From Methylophilus sp. (lineage in GTDB: Bacteria > Pseudomonadota > Gammaproteobacteria > Burkholderiales > Methylophilaceae), in NCBI RefSeq assembly GCF_008015755.1, contig NZ_SSGF01000016.1, positions 17,819 to 81,818 on the forward strand: 64,000 nucleotides of DNA, in the 5' to 3' direction. Below are positions 61,189-64,000 of the stretch, piece by piece (position 1 is the first letter of the stretch; each line of letters begins with the position of its first letter). Under the pieces are notes generated by a model. That model searched no databases. It saw only the letters and a program-made list of their open reading frames with translations, and was not told the DNA's origin. The position numbers and the translations under genes are program-made.

Positions 61189-61860
61189 TCAGGGCGCAGC
61201 TATTGTATCAACTTTATTTTCCAGAAGTTGTGTCTGCTTGGCCTGTAAAATATTTTCCAGTTCTACCCGCTTGAGCTGAAAAAACGGCTCTGCGCGCATC
61301 AAGCGCTGATAAGCGCTGGCATCCGCGTATAAATTCACCAGATCATGACCATAGCTATATAAGCGGCTGTTTTTTTCTTCGCAAGATAATAATTGCTGAT
61401 GCTCGGCACTGACTTTAGCCAGTAAGCCTTTGCGCTGGCTGTCATTGGTCACCAGGTCAGCTTTGGCCACTTTGAGTTGCTGCTCGATGGCTTCCAGCTT
61501 TTGTGACTGCTCGGCCAGTTGTGCCTGCAATTGCGCTAGCTGCGCTGAGAGCGTGGTTTTCTCCTGTCCCAGCTTCTGGTTATCCGACTGTAACTGCTGG
61601 TTGCGCCTGACCTCGCCCTGCCATTTAGCCGAATGCGTTTTTTGCGCGCTCTGTGCTTGGTCCAGCGCTTGCGACAAGCCTTTTTTCTCCTGCTCAAACT
61701 GGGTTTGCAACGCCGACTTTTCCGCTTCCAGGTCCTGCTTCATTTTTTGCATTAATATCGCTGCGCGTTTGGCCGCCTTGTCCTGTTTGTCGGCAGCCAT
61801 CACATTGCAATGCACACCTAGCAACAGGATACCCATCATGATCACAAGATTCCGTTTCAT
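61189..61860 (-). CDS. Periplasmic coiled-coil protein
   Basis: Protein of 223 residues with a signal peptide (MKRNLVIMMGILLLGVHCNV, cut near MAADK). Residues about 30-145 form a long coiled coil rich in Gln, Lys, Glu and Ala heptads (for example LAQLQAQLAEQSQKLEAIEQ). A C-terminal globular part (LYSYGHDLVNLYADASAYQR, then RAEPFFQLKRVELENILQ) follows. AGGAGG lies 4 bases before the ATG. It begins 9 bases after the porin stop and is probably co-expressed with it. Family not recognised; it may connect the outer membrane to the cell wall. Confidence 0.75.
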   Translation of the reverse strand: MKRNLVIMMGILLLGVHCNVMAADKQDKAAKRAAILMQKMKQDLEAEKSALQTQFEQEKKGLSQALDQAQSAQKTHSAKWQGEVRRNQQLQSDNQKLGQEKTTLSAQLAQLQAQLAEQSQKLEAIEQQLKVAKADLVTNDSQRKGLLAKVSAEHQQLLSCEEKNSRLYSYGHDLVNLYADASAYQRLMRAEPFFQLKRVELENILQAKQTQLLENKVDTIAAP

Positions 61861-61868
61861 CACGCCTC

Positions 61869-63476
61869 CTAGAATCGAGCATTCAAATCTAATAGCAGCA
61901 CATCGACTGAGAAAGGCAAACCGCTAATCGAATCTGCACTCATGTAGCGACCGCTGATCCAGGCATTTTTATCAATGGCATAGTTACCATATACGTACCA
62001 GCCTTTGGCATTGGTGCCACCTAGCCTGAAATTGGAGTCCGTAAAGCCGTCCATCACAGCATCTGCTTCCAGGCGTTTATAGCCCAGAGAGACTTGCCAT
62101 TCACGTGGCATCACGTTTTGTACATATGGGCCCATAAAGCTGTTGTTACCGACGTCCAGCCTGAAGTTATACCCCTCATTTTCCTTTTTATAGAGATTGC
62201 CCGTGCGCTTGAGAATTTCTTGCTGATCAAAGCCGATATTGCGAACATAGTCACCAGTGAAGGTCACATGCACCGGATCAAAATTCATCAAATCTACCTG
62301 CGCCATCAGGTTGACCAGTTCGAACTTGGAAGCCAGGCCAATAATGGTTGTACCCCCATTGAACTCGTTAATATCAAAGGTGTTATTCCCGCGCTGACGC
62401 CAGATTGGGGCGGTCGCATCGTAATAATTCTCACCGGTCACCGGGTTAGGTCTACCTTCAACATTGGTGAAATCATGGTAGGCCACTGCAACCTTGGCAG
62501 AGGACTTGTTATCCGCAGTCCACTTCAAGCCGGTTTGTGCTGAATACAACCATTTGTCTTTTGCCTTATTGATTGAAGAAGACTCGACCTCTTCAATCGG
62601 GAATGCGCCCACCGTGGTGAATGAGGACCAATGCGCATTGATTTTTGGTGTAAATGTTGCGGCAAAACCATCAAATGCCAGGTCAGGATCCCACAACATA
62701 TCAGTGTACATAAACGGGTTAGCGAAACGGCCACCCGTGACTGTGGCCCAATCGGTCAGCTTGGCCTGTAAGAAGGCACGATCCAGTGTAAACAAGTATT
62801 TACCCTGCGCAATCCCTTCGGTCTGGTTAGGTGTGACTGGCGTGTTTTGCTGGCCGGTGACAAATTGCAAGCCACCCGTCAACCAGTCGTTAATATGCAC
62901 ATCCGCCGCCAAGCGCGCACGTATCCTGGAACGGCGGCGCTCTTCACTGGAGTTATTCAGGTTCATGGCTCGTGTTGGGTCATCACTCAAGGCCTGGAAG
63001 TCAGCATTATCGCCAGGGAACTCATCGGCCTGGCCACGCAAGCGGATATCGCCATGGAAACTGATACGATCTATCCACTCAGGTACGCCAAGGCGCTCGC
63101 CTGCTTTATAGTTGAGCTTCTCCATCACGTCATGCTCAATTTCCTCACGCATGGCCTGCTTAACGTGTTGCGGAATGTATTGCACACGCACCGTTTTTTC
63201 ATCCATGGCTTTGTTCACTTCTGCCTTCACGTCGTCTTGCAAATCAGCTTGCTGCGTGTGCGCTTTCGCACCGGCGCTTGCTTGTTGTAACAAGGCATCG
63301 GCTTTTTGCTTGGAGAGCACGCCTTCTTGCACCAGAAGTTCAATCAGATTGGTAGTCGTGGCACGCAGTTGCTCCAGCGACTCACGCTCTCCGGCCTGAA
63401 TGTTGCCCGAAGCCAGGAGTGGCAATAGCCATACTGCCAGCGCTGTTTTTTTTAATGATGGTTTGAGAGTCTGCAT
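61869..63476 (-). CDS. Putative outer-membrane porin
   Basis: Outer-membrane beta-barrel of about 535 residues. Signal peptide (MQTLKPSLKKTALAVWLLPL) ending near NIQAG. A short coiled-coil/helical section follows (RATTTNLIELLVQEGVLSKQ), then many amphipathic beta strands with aromatic belts (WIDRISFHGDIRLRGQADEF and onward). The protein ends in Phe (LLLDLNARF), the usual signal for the Bam machinery. It matches the putative porin family with N-terminal helical domains (DUF3373/Porin-like). The ATG at 63476 was preferred over the GTG at 63506. It lies in an operon with TonB-like and coiled-coil genes. Confidence 0.88.
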   Translation of the reverse strand: MQTLKPSLKKTALAVWLLPLLASGNIQAGERESLEQLRATTTNLIELLVQEGVLSKQKADALLQQASAGAKAHTQQADLQDDVKAEVNKAMDEKTVRVQYIPQHVKQAMREEIEHDVMEKLNYKAGERLGVPEWIDRISFHGDIRLRGQADEFPGDNADFQALSDDPTRAMNLNNSSEERRRSRIRARLAADVHINDWLTGGLQFVTGQQNTPVTPNQTEGIAQGKYLFTLDRAFLQAKLTDWATVTGGRFANPFMYTDMLWDPDLAFDGFAATFTPKINAHWSSFTTVGAFPIEEVESSSINKAKDKWLYSAQTGLKWTADNKSSAKVAVAYHDFTNVEGRPNPVTGENYYDATAPIWRQRGNNTFDINEFNGGTTIIGLASKFELVNLMAQVDLMNFDPVHVTFTGDYVRNIGFDQQEILKRTGNLYKKENEGYNFRLDVGNNSFMGPYVQNVMPREWQVSLGYKRLEADAVMDGFTDSNFRLGGTNAKGWYVYGNYAIDKNAWISGRYMSADSISGLPFSVDVLLLDLNARF

Positions 63477-63528
63477 ATCCTCACTCACAGTGTTATGGTT
63501 TTTCACATTGATGATGTGTATTAATCAA

Positions 63529-64000
63529 TTAGCCCATTTTCTTGGCCGAAATCCGCAAGCGAATAGGCATAGGCATGTTTTCAGGCGGCGCTTCTTGCAT
63601 CGCCGGTAAATCATTCAAGGCTTCCCGTATGCCTTGCTCAATCTCAGGCGTGCTATCCGATTGCTCAACCGACAACCGTTCAAACTGCCCGTTAGGTTTC
63701 AACCAGACGCTGACGATGATTTTGTATTGGCCCTGCGTCAGCTTCTTGTCACGTTCAATCGCATGCTCAATCTGTGACTTCACCAGCCCCGCATACCAGC
63801 GAAACTTGACGCCGCCATCCGAACCGATGGTAGCGACGGCACCGCCCTTGTATTCGTTATTGACTGCTCCGGCCTGAAACGGGCTGGGCCCATCCCCGGC
63901 AGGACCTTCCATCTTTAGGTTCTCGGCAGGTGGCGCCTCTGCTGGCTTGGGTTCAGGTGCCTTGATCTCCTTAGGCTGATCCTTTGGTGTCTCCTTAGGC
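63529..64000 (-). CDS. TonB-like energy transducer, N-terminus outside window
   Basis: Partial protein; the frame stays open to the window end. The part seen starts with a Pro/Lys/Glu-rich linker (PKETPKDQPKEIKAPEPKPA), as in TonB. The C-terminal domain follows: RWYAGLVKSQIEHAIERDKK, IIVSVWLKPNGQFERLSVEQ, and EIEQGIREALNDLPAMQ, the TonB fold pattern. An in-frame ATG at 63912 is internal to the linker and not the true start. The adjacent porin may be its partner, or it may serve other TonB-dependent receptors. It lies 52 bases before the porin gene, same strand. Confidence 0.8.
   Translation of the reverse strand, partial: PKETPKDQPKEIKAPEPKPAEAPPAENLKMEGPAGDGPSPFQAGAVNNEYKGGAVATIGSDGGVKFRWYAGLVKSQIEHAIERDKKLTQGQYKIIVSVWLKPNGQFERLSVEQSDSTPEIEQGIREALNDLPAMQEAPPENMPMPIRLRISAKKMG

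Overview
The window is a chromosomal segment of a methylotrophic betaproteobacterium of the family Methylophilaceae, most probably Methylophilus or a close relative. The basis is a complete calcium-type methanol dehydrogenase cluster in the order mxaFJGIRSACKLD (minus strand, 44426-54417), two pqqA genes, an EpsD-like exopolysaccharide gene with a PEP-CTERM-type CAAX protease, and an MxaF sequence that, from memory, closely resembles the Methylophilus enzyme. No IS elements, CRISPR arrays, rRNA or tRNA genes were seen. Coding density is high with many short overlaps.

Layout. 1-6650: a lipid- and phosphate-related block (truncated phospholipase D-type synthase, TraB/GumN protein, membrane patatin, PhoD-like phosphatase). 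6681-13870: YgiQ radical SAM protein, a Cache-PAS-GGDEF-EAL protein, and the leucyl-transferase pair aat-bpt with a coupled third gene that resembles an ADP-ribosyltransferase fold. 13873-17753 (minus): class II aldolase with mtnA (methylthioadenosine salvage), then tatD and ribD. 17922-21202: an unusual HExxH/ATP-grasp fusion coupled to serC. 21215-23344 (minus): glyA-nrdR-small membrane protein. 23345-23780: a non-coding interval with an NtrC-like site, a sigma-54 promoter and a strong terminator, which together predict a nitrogen-controlled small RNA of about 60 nt. 23781-32273: AsmA, IscX, two phosphohexomutases, an aspartic protease, an M48 protease and small proteins. 32352-36509: DUF1275 and TauE/SafE membrane proteins and umuD/umuC, with two orphan pqqA genes encoding the same 23-residue peptide; the second lies antisense between umuD and umuC. 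36523-39261: EamA transporter, DJ-1/PfpI protein and a divergent LysR regulator.

39280-59249 is the methanol-oxidation region. The mxa operon is bracketed by two paralogous NarL-type two-component systems (39280-41294 and 54717-57092). Two secreted beta-propeller proteins, a thioredoxin and a small exported protein continue the minus-strand block. An ABC-2 permease and a GldG-like partner, with no ATPase nearby, continue the plus-strand block. Elements related to GGGAATYTTTC recur upstream of mxaF (as a perfect 12-bp inverted repeat), of one two-component system and of both beta-propeller genes, suggesting a shared operator. Two perfect 10-bp hairpins lie between mxaF and mxaJ and after mxaI.

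59348-64000 (minus): EpsD-like PPIase, CAAX-type protease, coiled-coil periplasmic protein, porin, and a TonB-like protein cut by the window end.

Strongest leads: the predicted NtrC/sigma-54 small RNA at about 23701-23759, the shared GGGAAT operator family around the methanol genes, the duplicated orphan pqqA genes, and the HExxH/ATP-grasp fusion. All functions are read from motifs and context; no database search was run.
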